Assembly (NCBI GenBank): GCA_030123585.1
Contig: CP126120.1
Location: forward strand, 1 to 64,000
Reading direction: 5' to 3'
Source of the DNA: Rhodanobacteraceae bacterium
GTDB lineage: Bacteria > Pseudomonadota > Gammaproteobacteria > Xanthomonadales > Rhodanobacteraceae
Length of the DNA stretch: 64,000 bases
A program made the translations under genes and the position numbers. Shown in pieces: positions 9,624 to 17,819 of this stretch. Below the pieces are notes generated by a model, which worked only from the letters and a program-made list of their open reading frames with translations, made no database searches and was not told where the DNA came from. Position 1 is the stretch's first letter; each line of letters begins with the position of its first letter.

Positions 9624-9983
9624 TCACAGGATCGCGAGCACGTTCTCCGGCGGCCTGCCAATGGCGGCCTTGCCGTGGGCAAACACGATGGGGCGTTCGA
9701 TCAGCACCGGGTGCGCGGCCATCGCCTCGACGAGTTGCTTGCGGGTGAGTTGCGCGTCATCGAGACCGAGTTCGGCGTACGCCGTTTCGCCCTTGCGCAT
9801 CAACTCGCGCGGCTGCATCCCAAGCAGTTTCAACGCGCGTTCGATGTCCGCTGCCGATGGCGGATTCTTCTGGTAATCGACGATCGCGGGTTCGATGCCG
9901 CGTTCATGCAGCAGTTCCAGCGTGCCGCGCGATTTGGAGCAGCGCGGGTTGTGCCAGATGACGACGGTGTTCGGGATTGGCAT
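9624..9983 (-). CDS. yfgD: ArsC/YfgD-family glutaredoxin-dependent reductase
   Basis: A 119-residue thioredoxin-fold protein of the arsenate reductase family. Cys15 in HNPRCSKSRGTL, Arg63 (LMRKGE), Arg97 (IERPIV) and Arg110 (IGRPPE) match the catalytic cysteine and the three oxyanion-binding arginines. The NPRCSKSR and HGKAAIGRPPENV strings resemble the YfgD branch more than plasmid ArsC, so arsenate reduction is possible but unproven. I preferred the ATG at 9983 over an upstream TTG. The gene stands alone, convergent with truB. Confidence 0.85.
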   Translation of the reverse strand: MPIPNTVVIWHNPRCSKSRGTLELLHERGIEPAIVDYQKNPPSAADIERALKLLGMQPRELMRKGETAYAELGLDDAQLTRKQLVEAMAAHPVLIERPIVFAHGKAAIGRPPENVLAIL

Positions 9984-10018
9984 GCGTGAATCTCGCAAGA
10001 CTGGATTCGCGGGTTCGA

Positions 10019-11293
10019 TCAGGTGTGCGATGAACCGCCGCGGTTGCCGCCGCCGCCCCGGCGCGGACCGCCGCGGCCGCCGCCGCCCGGGCTACGGTGC
10101 TGGCCACGGTTCTGGCCGCCGCCCGGACCGCGGTTCTGTCCGCGATTGGGCCCGCCGCCGGGGCGCTTGTCGCCTGCGAACCAGGTGCGCACGGAAGGCA
10201 GTTCCTGGCCGGGCGCCACGCCGCGCCGGTTCTTGCGCGGCTTGCGCGGCGGCCGGTCGGGTTTCAGCACGTTGCCGTTGACGTCGCCGCGCGGCGGGCC
10301 GCGCCGGCGCTTGCCGCGATTGTTGAAATCGTCGGGACGCACGCGGTCGAACGCGGTGAGTTCGCGCGCCTCGTCGTGGCGCACGCCGGTCCATGCGTGC
10401 GGCGCCGGGTTGGCCGGACGGATTTCGGTGACGCCGCGCGGCGCGTGCCGCTGGTGCAGGACGGGTTTCAGCGTCAGCGTGGGCTGCGCCGGTCCCGCGC
10501 CCGAGAGTTCGCGCAGCGACTTCACCGCGTCCTCGGCGAGCGCTTCGCTCTGGCCCGGCCGCAGGCCGCGCGGCAATTCGACGTTGCTGTAGCGGATGCG
10601 CTTCAGGCGGCTGACCAGGAACCCCATCGCATCCCACAGGCGGCGCACCTCGCGGTTGCGCCCTTCGTGCAGGACCACGCGGAACCAGCAGTGGCTGCCG
10701 CCGCGGCTGACCACGTGGATTTCGTCGAAACGCGCGGGACCGTCTTCCAGTTCGACGCCGGCCTTCAGTTTTTCCAGCGCCTCGTCGGGAACCTCGCCGT
10801 GCACGCGGCAGAGATATTCGCGTTCGAGTTCGTGGCTGGGATGCATCAGCGCATTCGCGAGTTCGCCGTCGGTGGTGAGCAGCAACAGGCCGGTGGTGTT
10901 GACGTCGAGGCGGCCCACCGAAATCCAGCGCGAACCGTTGAGGTGCGGCAGCTTCTCGAACACCGTGGGACGGCCTTCAGGATCGTCGCGCGTGGTCAGC
11001 TCGCCTTCGGGCTTGTGGTACATCAGTACCTGCGCGCGTTCGTGCGGGTCGGTCGCGACCACGAATTGCTTGCGATCGACTTCCACGCGGTCGCCGGCGC
11101 GCACGCTGGAACCGGTTTGCGCGGCCTGGCCGTTGACCAGGATTTCGCCTTCCGCGATGCGCTGTTCCAGCAGCCGCCGCGAACCCAGGCCGGCGTTGGC
11201 CAGCACCTTGTGCAGGCGTTCTTCCAGCGCGTCGTCACCGGCCGGCGTGGCCGCGCGTTTCAGGGTCAGCAGGGAACGTGGGGTGGAACTCAT
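10019..11293 (-). CDS. rluB: 23S rRNA pseudouridine(2605) synthase RluB
   Basis: RsuA-family pseudouridine synthase acting on 23S rRNA. An S4 RNA-binding domain (about residues 24-75: ERLHKVLANAGLGSRRLLEQ) is followed by the catalytic domain with VGRLDVNTTGLLLLTTDGE (catalytic Asp130) and NREVRRLWDAMGF. The last 75 or so residues form a low-complexity Arg/Gly/Asn tail (RGQNRGPGGGQNRGQ and similar), longer than usual and probably a disordered RNA-binding extension. Its ATG overlaps the scpB stop (ATGA), so it is translationally coupled behind scpA-scpB. Confidence 0.94.
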   Translation of the reverse strand: MSSTPRSLLTLKRAATPAGDDALEERLHKVLANAGLGSRRLLEQRIAEGEILVNGQAAQTGSSVRAGDRVEVDRKQFVVATDPHERAQVLMYHKPEGELTTRDDPEGRPTVFEKLPHLNGSRWISVGRLDVNTTGLLLLTTDGELANALMHPSHELEREYLCRVHGEVPDEALEKLKAGVELEDGPARFDEIHVVSRGGSHCWFRVVLHEGRNREVRRLWDAMGFLVSRLKRIRYSNVELPRGLRPGQSEALAEDAVKSLRELSGAGPAQPTLTLKPVLHQRHAPRGVTEIRPANPAPHAWTGVRHDEARELTAFDRVRPDDFNNRGKRRRGPPRGDVNGNVLKPDRPPRKPRKNRRGVAPGQELPSVRTWFAGDKRPGGGPNRGQNRGPGGGQNRGQHRSPGGGGRGGPRRGGGGNRGGSSHT

Positions 11294-11988
11294 GCGGCGT
11301 CCTCGGCGGTGCGGGGGGTGGCGTCCGGCGCGGATTCACCGGCGGCGGGTTCGTCGGATTCGACGGAGGGATCGGATTCGGACGGTGCGCCGGCCGCATC
11401 GGGCGCCAGCGCGAGTTGCGGATCGGGATCGGCGATCTCGCGGATCTCGGCCAGCGTCGGCAACTGGTCGAGCGACTTCAGGTTGAAGTAATCGAGGAAC
11501 TGGCGCGTGGTGCCGAACAGCGCCGGCTTGCCGGGCACGTCGCGGTAGCCGACCACCCGGATCCACTCGCGTTCCTCGAGCGTGTGCATGATGCTGGAGG
11601 CGACGGTGACCCCGCGCACCTGTTCGATCTCGCCGCGCGTGATCGGCTGGCGGTAAGCGATCAGCGCCAGCGTTTCCAGCAGGGCGCGCGAGTATTTGGT
11701 CGAGCGCTCGGCCCACAGCCGCGCCACCCACGGGTGCACATCCTCGCGAACCTGGTAGCGGAAGCCGGAGGCGACTTCGACCAGTTCGATGCCGCGGCCC
11801 TCGCAGGCTTGCGCCAGCGTTTCGAGCGCGCGCGCCAGGTCGTCGTGGCTGACGCCGTCGGTTTCGGGAAACAGTGCCGAGAGCATCGGCAGCGTCAGGG
11901 GTTGCTGGGCCGCGAGCAGGGCGGCTTCCACGATGTTGTTGAGTTTTTCCTGTTCCACGTGCGCCTCGCTGTGCGCGTTGTCGTTCAA
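11290..11988 (-). CDS. scpB: SMC-Scp complex subunit ScpB
   Basis: Kleisin-associated subunit (tandem winged helices) of the SMC-ScpAB condensin used in chromosome organisation and segregation. Family segments include IVEAALLAAQQPLTLPML, RYSRALLETLALIAYRQPITRGEIEQ-type sequence, and GVTVASSIMHTLEEREWI followed by FGTTRQFLDYFNL. The 232 residues end in an acidic, low-complexity tail. The ORF starts with TTG 11 bases after scpA. No good ribosome-binding site is visible, and a GTG at 11958 is an alternative. Confidence 0.92.
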   Translation of the reverse strand: MNDNAHSEAHVEQEKLNNIVEAALLAAQQPLTLPMLSALFPETDGVSHDDLARALETLAQACEGRGIELVEVASGFRYQVREDVHPWVARLWAERSTKYSRALLETLALIAYRQPITRGEIEQVRGVTVASSIMHTLEEREWIRVVGYRDVPGKPALFGTTRQFLDYFNLKSLDQLPTLAEIREIADPDPQLALAPDAAGAPSESDPSVESDEPAAGESAPDATPRTAEDAA

Positions 11989-11999
11989 AAAAGCAGAAG

Positions 12000-12872
12000 T
12001 CAGTCCGCGGCTTCCACCGTGGCGCGTGCCTTCAGGTAGATCGCCGCGAGCGGCGCTTCCTGCATGATCTCGATCAAGCGGTCCTTGGCCAGTTCGAGCA
12101 GCGCCAGGAAGGTCACCACCACGCCCATGCGGCCTTCGGCTGCGTCGAACATGGATTCGAAGCGGTGGAACGTGCCGTCGCCCAGTTTGCGCAGCACCTC
12201 GCCCATGCGCTGGCGCACCGACAGCGGTTCGCGCTCCACTTCGTGGTGGCCGTACAGTTCCGCGCGGTGCAGCACGTCGCGCAGCGCCAGCAGCATTTCG
12301 CGCAGTTCCACCGGCGGCGGCAGCTTGACCACCTTGTGGTCCGGCACGAAGGCGCGGGCGATGTCGAGGTCGCGCTCCATCCGCGGCATCGCGTCGATGT
12401 CCTCGGCGGCCTTCTTGAAGCGTTCGTATTCCTGCAGGCGCCGCACCAGCTCCGCGCGCGGGTCTTCCTCGACGCCTTCCTCGGCGGGCGGGCGCGGCAG
12501 CAGCAGGCGCGACTTGATCTCGGCAAGGATCGCGGCCATCACCAGGTACTCGGCCGCGAGCTCCAGCCGCATCTCGCGCATAACCTCGATGTAGTCCATG
12601 TACTGGCGGGTGATTTCCGCGACCGGAATGTCGAGGATGTCGAGGTTCTGGCGGCGGATCAGGTACAGCAGCAGGTCCAGCGGACCCTCGAATGCTTCGA
12701 GGATCACTTCCAGCGCATCAGGCGGGATATAGAGATCCTGCGGAATCTGCAGCACCGGCTGGCCGCGCACCACCGCCAGGGGCATTTCCTCCTGACGGGG
12801 AGCGTCGCTGTTGTCGCGGGACGGCGCTTGCGCGAGGGTGGCAGGTTCGGTTGACAGGGGTTCGGTGCTCAT
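12000..12872 (-). CDS. scpA: segregation and condensation protein ScpA
   Basis: Kleisin of the bacterial condensin SMC-ScpAB. The conserved N-terminal box FEGPLDLLLYLIRRQNLDI is followed by IPVAEITRQYMDYI, then AAEYLVMAAILAEIKSRLLLP, and the C-terminal winged helix ends FLALLELAKDRLI. I placed the start at ATG 12872 (290 aa). The reading frame stays open upstream to 13070, but that extension is Arg/Gly-rich and unlike the family. It heads a three-gene operon scpA-scpB-rluB. SMC itself is not encoded in the window. Confidence 0.93.
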   Translation of the reverse strand: MSTEPLSTEPATLAQAPSRDNSDAPRQEEMPLAVVRGQPVLQIPQDLYIPPDALEVILEAFEGPLDLLLYLIRRQNLDILDIPVAEITRQYMDYIEVMREMRLELAAEYLVMAAILAEIKSRLLLPRPPAEEGVEEDPRAELVRRLQEYERFKKAAEDIDAMPRMERDLDIARAFVPDHKVVKLPPPVELREMLLALRDVLHRAELYGHHEVEREPLSVRQRMGEVLRKLGDGTFHRFESMFDAAEGRMGVVVTFLALLELAKDRLIEIMQEAPLAAIYLKARATVEAAD

Positions 12873-13374
12873 CCGGCACTCGTATTGGGCGGATCGACGA
12901 CGCCGACGGCGGCCGTCATCCGGGTTTACGAAAGTTTGCAAAGTACCCGTCTGCGTGCGGCGAGGGGCCTCGCCGGACACGCCACCCGCACTCGCGGGCA
13001 GGGTACGGTGGATTCGGTATCGGTACCAACCTGCATCCGGCCCGGCCTTGCGTCGGGCCGGTCCGCACATCCATGAACGCTTCGGCCGCCGCTTGCAGCC
13101 TCTCGCCCGTCGCGGTGGCGATCCCCGAGTCCGGTATCCGCAAGCGAGAAAGTCGCGATCGTTGGAAGATCGCCTGGCGGCTCGACGTGGCCGATCCGGC
13201 CCGATGCCGCGCCGGTTACTGGTTGCCTAGGGTAAGGCCGCAAGCGGCACAAGTCCAGAGGCCGGCATGGGCAGGTTGGCCCGCATTTTGCTTGCCTGCA
13301 AGCGGCAGGTGGACGCGGGAGAATCCCGCCCTGCCGCCCGCGCGCAAGCGCCAGAGTTGCGAGGAACCAGGGGA
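12873..13374. other. intergenic region between scpA and the PilZ gene
   Basis: About 500 bases between divergent genes. The open frames here have no recognisable family and look like high-GC background. The only structured signal I can support is the sigma54-type promoter at 13276-13292 reading toward the PilZ gene. I found no convincing promoter for scpA. Confidence 0.5.
13276..13292 (+). promoter_or_regulatory. sigma54-type (-24/-12) promoter before the PilZ gene
   Basis: The string TTGGCCCGCATTTTGCT matches the RpoN consensus TTGGCACG-N4-TTGCW at all but one core position. GG at 13278-13279 and GC at 13290-13291 are separated by exactly ten bases. The predicted start is near 13303, 72 bases before the chosen ATG. 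A sigma54 promoter would make the gene dependent on an activator such as a FleQ/NtrC-type protein. No activator site was identified. Confidence 0.6.
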
Positions 13375-13764
13375 ATGTTCGACGTGGCGATCGACCCTAA
13401 AGCGGACCATGCGGCCGACAGTCACGTACGGCATGCACGGATGGTGCGTCAGACGGCGGTGCTGATGAGCCGGCGCGGGGATGTCTGGCAGACCGATCTT
13501 GCCGACATTTCGGCGACGGGCGTCAGGCTGGCGCGTCCGGCGGGCTGGCACGGGCAGACGGGCGACGTCTGGGTGCTCGACATGCTGTTCGCCGAGGACG
13601 TCAACGTGCACGTGATGGCCGAGGTGGTGCGGGTTTCGCGCGAGAATGTCGCGCTCACGTTCGCGCGCATTCCCGAGGAAACCGAACAGGCGTTGTGGAC
13701 GCTCCTGGGCGGCTACGCCGATACGCTGGAACCCTGGGCCGAAGATTCCGATCCGGTGACCTGA
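13375..13764 (+). CDS. PilZ-domain protein
   Basis: A 129-residue single-domain protein, probably a cyclic-di-GMP receptor. It has the N-terminal Arg-rich element (VRHARMVRQTAVL) and the DISATGVRL motif that together bind c-di-GMP in PilZ domains, followed by the barrel strands VHVMAEVVRVSRENVALTFA. The start at 13375 follows GAGG at 13361. The longer frame from 13267 would begin upstream of and inside the sigma54-type promoter, so it was rejected. The target pathway is unknown; motility, pili and exopolysaccharide are usual for this family. Confidence 0.8.
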   Translation: MFDVAIDPKADHAADSHVRHARMVRQTAVLMSRRGDVWQTDLADISATGVRLARPAGWHGQTGDVWVLDMLFAEDVNVHVMAEVVRVSRENVALTFARIPEETEQALWTLLGGYADTLEPWAEDSDPVT

Positions 13765-13782
13765 AACCGTGGAACCGGAAAC

Positions 13783-13812
13783 GCACGAGGCGACCCGAAG
13801 GTCGCCTCGTGC
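13783..13812. terminator. bidirectional hairpin between convergent genes
   Basis: A perfect 13-bp stem (GCACGAGGCGACC with GGTCGCCTCGTGC) closes a CGAA tetraloop, exactly between two convergent genes. There is no T-tract on either side, so it may block transcripts or stabilise both 3' ends rather than act as a classic intrinsic terminator. Confidence 0.55.
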
Positions 13813-13826
13813 CTGCGTGCTCCCGC

Positions 13827-14951
13827 TCAGTGGCTGCTTTGCGGAGGCCTCTTCTCGTGGTGGCCGTTGCCGCCGCGCTCCTGACGCGGCCCTTCGCGCG
13901 CCGGCGCCGGCCTGCCGCGCGGCCCTTCGTTGCGCGGCATCCGCGCGTTGGGTTCGCGCGGGTACATGGCGTTCGGTTCGGGGCGGCTCTGTTCATGCGG
14001 CGGCGCCATGTACTGCGGACGCGCTTGTTCGGGACGCATCGACTGCCCGGAGCGCATCGGCTGTTCGGAACGCATCGGTTGCCCGGATCGCATCGGCTGC
14101 GCCCGCTCCGGTTGCATGCGCCCGCGCGGTGCTTCGACCATGCCATGCTGGCGATTGGGCGCGGCCATCGTCGCGCGTGCGCGTTCGGGCGCCGCGACCA
14201 TGCGGTTCCCGGCTGGCGCGGGCGCGCGCACGGCATGCGGTCCGTTGAAGTTGCCCGGGCGCTGGGTGGCGAACACCGCCGGCCGGCCCTGATTGGCCTT
14301 GAAGCGTTGCGTCGGATTGCGCATGGCGACATCGCGCTGCTGGATCTGCATCGGGGTCGGCGACCAATGCCGCTCGTTGGCGAACCTGAGTTGCGCGGCG
14401 CTGGGCCGCGCGGTCAGGCCGCCGCGTCCGCCGTTGTAGCTGACGCGGTTCACGTTGACGTTGTTGATCACCGTCCTGTTGACGTACACGTTGCGGATGT
14501 TGGTCACGTTGACGTTATTGACCGCGCGGTTGTAGTAGAAGTCGCGGCCGCGCCAGTAACCGCCCACGTAACCCACGCCGAAATAACCGAACCCGTAGTT
14601 GACGCCGCCGTAGAAGCCGACGCCGGTTCCCCAGTAGCCGGGATGCCAGCGGTAGTAACCCCCCGACCAGCCCCACCAGCCCGGCGTCCACAGCAGCCCG
14701 ATCTGGGGCGGCAGCACCCAGGTGCCCGGCACCCAGTAATAGTCGCCGTAGTCGGGATCCCACGCCCAGTAGCCCGGCGTCCAGATGTAGCCCGGACCTG
14801 GCACCACCGGTTGCGCGTACACGGGCAGCGGCGGCGGCGCGATGTTGACGGAAATGCCGATGCTGACCGCAGCGGCGGCGGGCGGCGGCAACACCAGCAT
14901 CGGCGCGGCCATGAGCCCTGCAACGAGCAACGTTGTCGCAATGCGTTTCAC
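13827..14951 (-). CDS. exported YXWV/GXW-repeat protein
   Basis: A secreted or periplasmic protein of unknown function, 374 aa. A signal peptide (VKRIATTLLVAGLMAAPMLV, cleaved near AAAA) precedes an aromatic region with YIWTPGYWAWDP, YYWVPGTWVLPP and LLWTPGWWGWSGGYY, the tryptophan repeats of the YXWV type seen in many proteobacterial secreted proteins. A Tyr/Gly-rich stretch, an Asn/Val-rich stretch and a long disordered Arg/Pro/Met tail follow. The tail contains the near-repeats MRSGQP, MRSEQP and MRSGQS. The GTG start at 14951 is supported by AGGAG seven bases upstream; the ORF extends further but without a signal peptide. Confidence 0.75.
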   Translation of the reverse strand: MKRIATTLLVAGLMAAPMLVLPPPAAAAVSIGISVNIAPPPLPVYAQPVVPGPGYIWTPGYWAWDPDYGDYYWVPGTWVLPPQIGLLWTPGWWGWSGGYYRWHPGYWGTGVGFYGGVNYGFGYFGVGYVGGYWRGRDFYYNRAVNNVNVTNIRNVYVNRTVINNVNVNRVSYNGGRGGLTARPSAAQLRFANERHWSPTPMQIQQRDVAMRNPTQRFKANQGRPAVFATQRPGNFNGPHAVRAPAPAGNRMVAAPERARATMAAPNRQHGMVEAPRGRMQPERAQPMRSGQPMRSEQPMRSGQSMRPEQARPQYMAPPHEQSRPEPNAMYPREPNARMPRNEGPRGRPAPAREGPRQERGGNGHHEKRPPQSSH

Positions 14952-15067
14952 GGTGGCTTCTCCTGATCGGCCGAGGTGGCCCAACCGTTAGAACGCGATC
15001 CTACGGGCATTGTTGACCCGCGGAGCATCCGTGGTCGCGCAGCGTTCATCCGGTATTGGGCGGGGAT

Positions 15068-15538
15068 TCAGCCCCTGGATGGGTAGGGCTCCCCGTTTTT
15101 GTGCGTGAAGCCTGCATCACGTCCGGGACCGATGCGCAAATCGATGTCCGGGTAGTCGCAGGCGTCTTCGTCCGGCTTGCGCGAACCGACTTCGAGGCAG
15201 CGCACGGTCGCGCTCGAGCGGTTCACGAAATGATGGCCGTTCGCGTCGCCTTTCGGGAACGCGGCGCAATCGCCGGCGTGCAGCACGTGCTCGCCGGCAT
15301 CGTCGATCAACGTGACTTCGCCTTCCAGCACCCACACGAATTCGTCTTCGGCCGAATGCCAGTGGCGCTGGCTGGACCACGCTCCGGGCGGCAGGTCCAG
15401 CAGGTTGACACCGAAGTCGGTGAGGCCGCCGGCGTCACCCAGCCGGCGCCGCACGCGCACGGCGCAAGGTTGATCGAACGGCGCGGGATACGACGAACCC
15501 GTGCGGCGGCGGGCGGATCCGATGTCAATTCTGGGCAC
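15068..15538 (-). CDS. cupin-domain protein
   Basis: A 156-residue single-domain cupin. Motif 1 reads SQRHWHSAEDEFVWVLEGE, with the metal-ligand pattern HxH...E, and motif 2 reads HAGDCAAFPKGDANGHHF. Such small cupins bind a metal and a small ligand, and the substrate cannot be told here. It begins with GTG 14 bases inside the end of fadD, so the two are probably co-translated. The coupling hints at a link to acyl-CoA metabolism, but that is only inference. Confidence 0.8.
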   Translation of the reverse strand: MPRIDIGSARRRTGSSYPAPFDQPCAVRVRRRLGDAGGLTDFGVNLLDLPPGAWSSQRHWHSAEDEFVWVLEGEVTLIDDAGEHVLHAGDCAAFPKGDANGHHFVNRSSATVRCLEVGSRKPDEDACDYPDIDLRIGPGRDAGFTHKNGEPYPSRG

Positions 15539-17213
15539 GCTTCTTCTCCTCGTCGCGCAATGCGCGCCGCAGGATCTTGCCGACGTTGCTCTTGGGCAGC
15601 TCCGTGCGGAACTCGATGTACTTCGGCCGCTTGTAGCCGGTGAGCTCGTCGTGGCAGTACTGTTTCAACGCCGCTTCGGTGAGCGCGGGATCTTTTTTCA
15701 CCACGAACAACTTCACCACTTCGCCGGAGTGCTCGTCGGGCACGCCGATCGCGGCGACTTCCAGCACCCCGGGATGGTGGGCGACCACGTCCTCGACCTC
15801 GTTCGGGTACACGTTGAAGCCCGAGACCAGGATCATGTCCTTCTTGCGATCGACGATGTAGAAGAGTCCTTTCTCGTCCATCCTCGCGATGTCGCCGGTG
15901 CGCAGCCAGCCATCGGCGTCCAGCACCTTGGCGGTTTCCTCGGGCCGCTGCCAGTAGCCCTTCATCACCTGCGGCCCGCGCACGCAGAGTTCGCCGGACT
16001 CGCCCAGCGCGACATCGTGGCCGGAGTCGTCGCGCAGCACGAGGTCGGTTGACGGCAGCGGCATGCCGATGGAGCCGTTGTAGTCCTTGACATCCAGACG
16101 GTTGGCGGTCGCGACCGGCGAGGTTTCGGTGAGTCCGTAGCCTTCGATCAGCGGAATGCCGGTGGCCTTCTTCCAGTGCTCGGCGACCGCGCGCTGCACC
16201 GCCATGCCGCCGGCCAGCGCGAATTTCACCCGCGAGCAATCGACCGACGCGAACTCCGGATGGTTGACCAGCGCGTTGTACAGGGTGTTGACCCCGGTGA
16301 TCGCGCTCCAGCGCGATTGCTTCAGCGTCTTGATGAACGCCGGGATGTCGCGCGGATTGGTGATCAGCACGTTCTCGCCGCCGAAATACGCCATCAATAT
16401 CGCGTTCACCGTCAGCGAAAAAATGTGATACAGCGGCAGCGCGGTGATGATCTGTTCCTCGCCCTGCGTGAACAGGTCACCCACCCACACGGCGAGCTGG
16501 AGTGTGTTCGCGACCATGTTGCCGTGGGTCAGCATCGCGCCCTTGGCGACGCCGGTGGTGCCGCCCGTGTATTGCAGGAATGCGATGTCGTCGTGGCCAA
16601 GCTGCACCTTCGGCGCCTGCATGCGGGCGCCGCGTCGCAGCACGTCGCCGAAGCATAGGTGTCCCGGCAACGACCATGCCGGCACCATCTTCTTTAGGTG
16701 CTTCACCGCGAAACTGATCAGCGGTCCTTTCGGGAAACCGAGTTGGTCGCCGATCGAGGTGACCATCACGTGCTGCACGTGCGTCTTGCCGATCGCTTCC
16801 TGCAGCGTCGAGGCGAAGTTCTCCAGCACCACGATGGCCCTGGCGCCGGAATCTTCCAGTTGATGCTGCAGTTCGCGCGCGGTGTACAGCGGGTTGACGT
16901 TGACCACCGTCAGGCCCGCGCGCAGCGCACCGAACAGCGCGATCGGATACTGCAGCAGGTTGGGCAGCATGATCGCGAGGCGGTCGCCCTTGCCGAGCTT
17001 CCACTCGTTGGCGAGGAACGCCGCGAACGCCGCACTTTGCCGGTCCAGTTCCGCCCAACTCAACACCTTGCCGAAACTGGAATACGCCGGCCGTTGCGGA
17101 TGGCGCGCGCAGGCCCGCTCGAACATCGCGACGATCGATGCGAATTCGTTGGCATCGATTTCGGCGGGAACGCCGGGCGGATAGTGCGCCAGCCAGGGAC
17201 GTGGATCGGCCAT
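15525..17213 (-). CDS. fadD: long-chain fatty acid-CoA ligase
   Basis: AMP-forming acyl-CoA synthetase that activates fatty acids for beta-oxidation or phospholipid use, usually at the inner membrane. The 562 residues carry the P-loop-like AMP-binding motif YTGGTTGVAKGAMLTH, then LIEGYGLTETSPV, the hinge GWLRTGDIARMDEKG and the C-terminal lysine region YKRPKYIEFRTELPKSNVGKI. Start at ATG 17213 with AGGAGG six bases upstream. The frame continues upstream but without family similarity. Confidence 0.92.
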   Translation of the reverse strand: MADPRPWLAHYPPGVPAEIDANEFASIVAMFERACARHPQRPAYSSFGKVLSWAELDRQSAAFAAFLANEWKLGKGDRLAIMLPNLLQYPIALFGALRAGLTVVNVNPLYTARELQHQLEDSGARAIVVLENFASTLQEAIGKTHVQHVMVTSIGDQLGFPKGPLISFAVKHLKKMVPAWSLPGHLCFGDVLRRGARMQAPKVQLGHDDIAFLQYTGGTTGVAKGAMLTHGNMVANTLQLAVWVGDLFTQGEEQIITALPLYHIFSLTVNAILMAYFGGENVLITNPRDIPAFIKTLKQSRWSAITGVNTLYNALVNHPEFASVDCSRVKFALAGGMAVQRAVAEHWKKATGIPLIEGYGLTETSPVATANRLDVKDYNGSIGMPLPSTDLVLRDDSGHDVALGESGELCVRGPQVMKGYWQRPEETAKVLDADGWLRTGDIARMDEKGLFYIVDRKKDMILVSGFNVYPNEVEDVVAHHPGVLEVAAIGVPDEHSGEVVKLFVVKKDPALTEAALKQYCHDELTGYKRPKYIEFRTELPKSNVGKILRRALRDEEKKRAQN

Positions 17214-17321
17214 GTTGTTCCCTCCTGTTCGACTGCGCAGGTTGCGCGCATTCACGGCATTGGAGCACGATACGCGCGAACGCGGCAAGCTGCATTGCGG
17301 CATCGCGCCGGAGGGGATTTC

Positions 17322-17807
17322 ATGAGCGAATCATCGGCTGCGCAACACGACCGCCGCGCCGCGTGCCGGCAGGCTGTGCGGGCTGTCTGGGTGCTGCTGT
17401 TCGCCGCGGCATTGGCCGCGTGTCATCGCACGCCAGCGGAACAGCAGATCAGGGAGGCGATCGACGCGGCCGCGGCGGCCGCGCGCGCTGATGACACGTC
17501 GGGCGTGCTCGCCGTCGTCAGCGACGACTTCACCGGCAACGAGGGCGACCTCGATCGCGACGGTCTGCGCCGCTTGCTGGCGTTGCGCGCGCTGCGTCAG
17601 GACAAAACCGGCGTGCTGGTCGGACCAGTCACGTTCGAGCACAAGGGCGACCGCATCGTCGCCAAATTCAACCTCGTATTGACCGGAGGCAAACCTGATG
17701 ACCTGCTGCCGGACCAATCCGCGATCTACGCGATGACCACCGCGTGGCGGCGCGAAGGCAGCCATTGGCGCTGCTACGCCGCGGCGTGGTCGAACGGTTC
17801 GCGCTGA
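17322..17807 (+). CDS. putative lipoprotein, NTF2-like
   Basis: A 161-residue predicted lipoprotein. After a 20-residue charged N-terminus comes a hydrophobic segment ending in the lipobox LAAC, so the mature chain would start at that Cys. The rest (IREAIDAAAAAARADDTSGVL, then a conserved-looking C-terminus HWRCYAAAW) resembles NTF2/SnoaL-type small cone folds, though this is tentative. GAGGGG lies five bases before ATG 17322. It is divergent from fadD and ends only 12 bases from the convergent PDZ gene. No function is assigned. Confidence 0.65.
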   Translation: MSESSAAQHDRRAACRQAVRAVWVLLFAAALAACHRTPAEQQIREAIDAAAAAARADDTSGVLAVVSDDFTGNEGDLDRDGLRRLLALRALRQDKTGVLVGPVTFEHKGDRIVAKFNLVLTGGKPDDLLPDQSAIYAMTTAWRREGSHWRCYAAAWSNGSR

Positions 17808-17819
17808 AGTTTTCCGACG

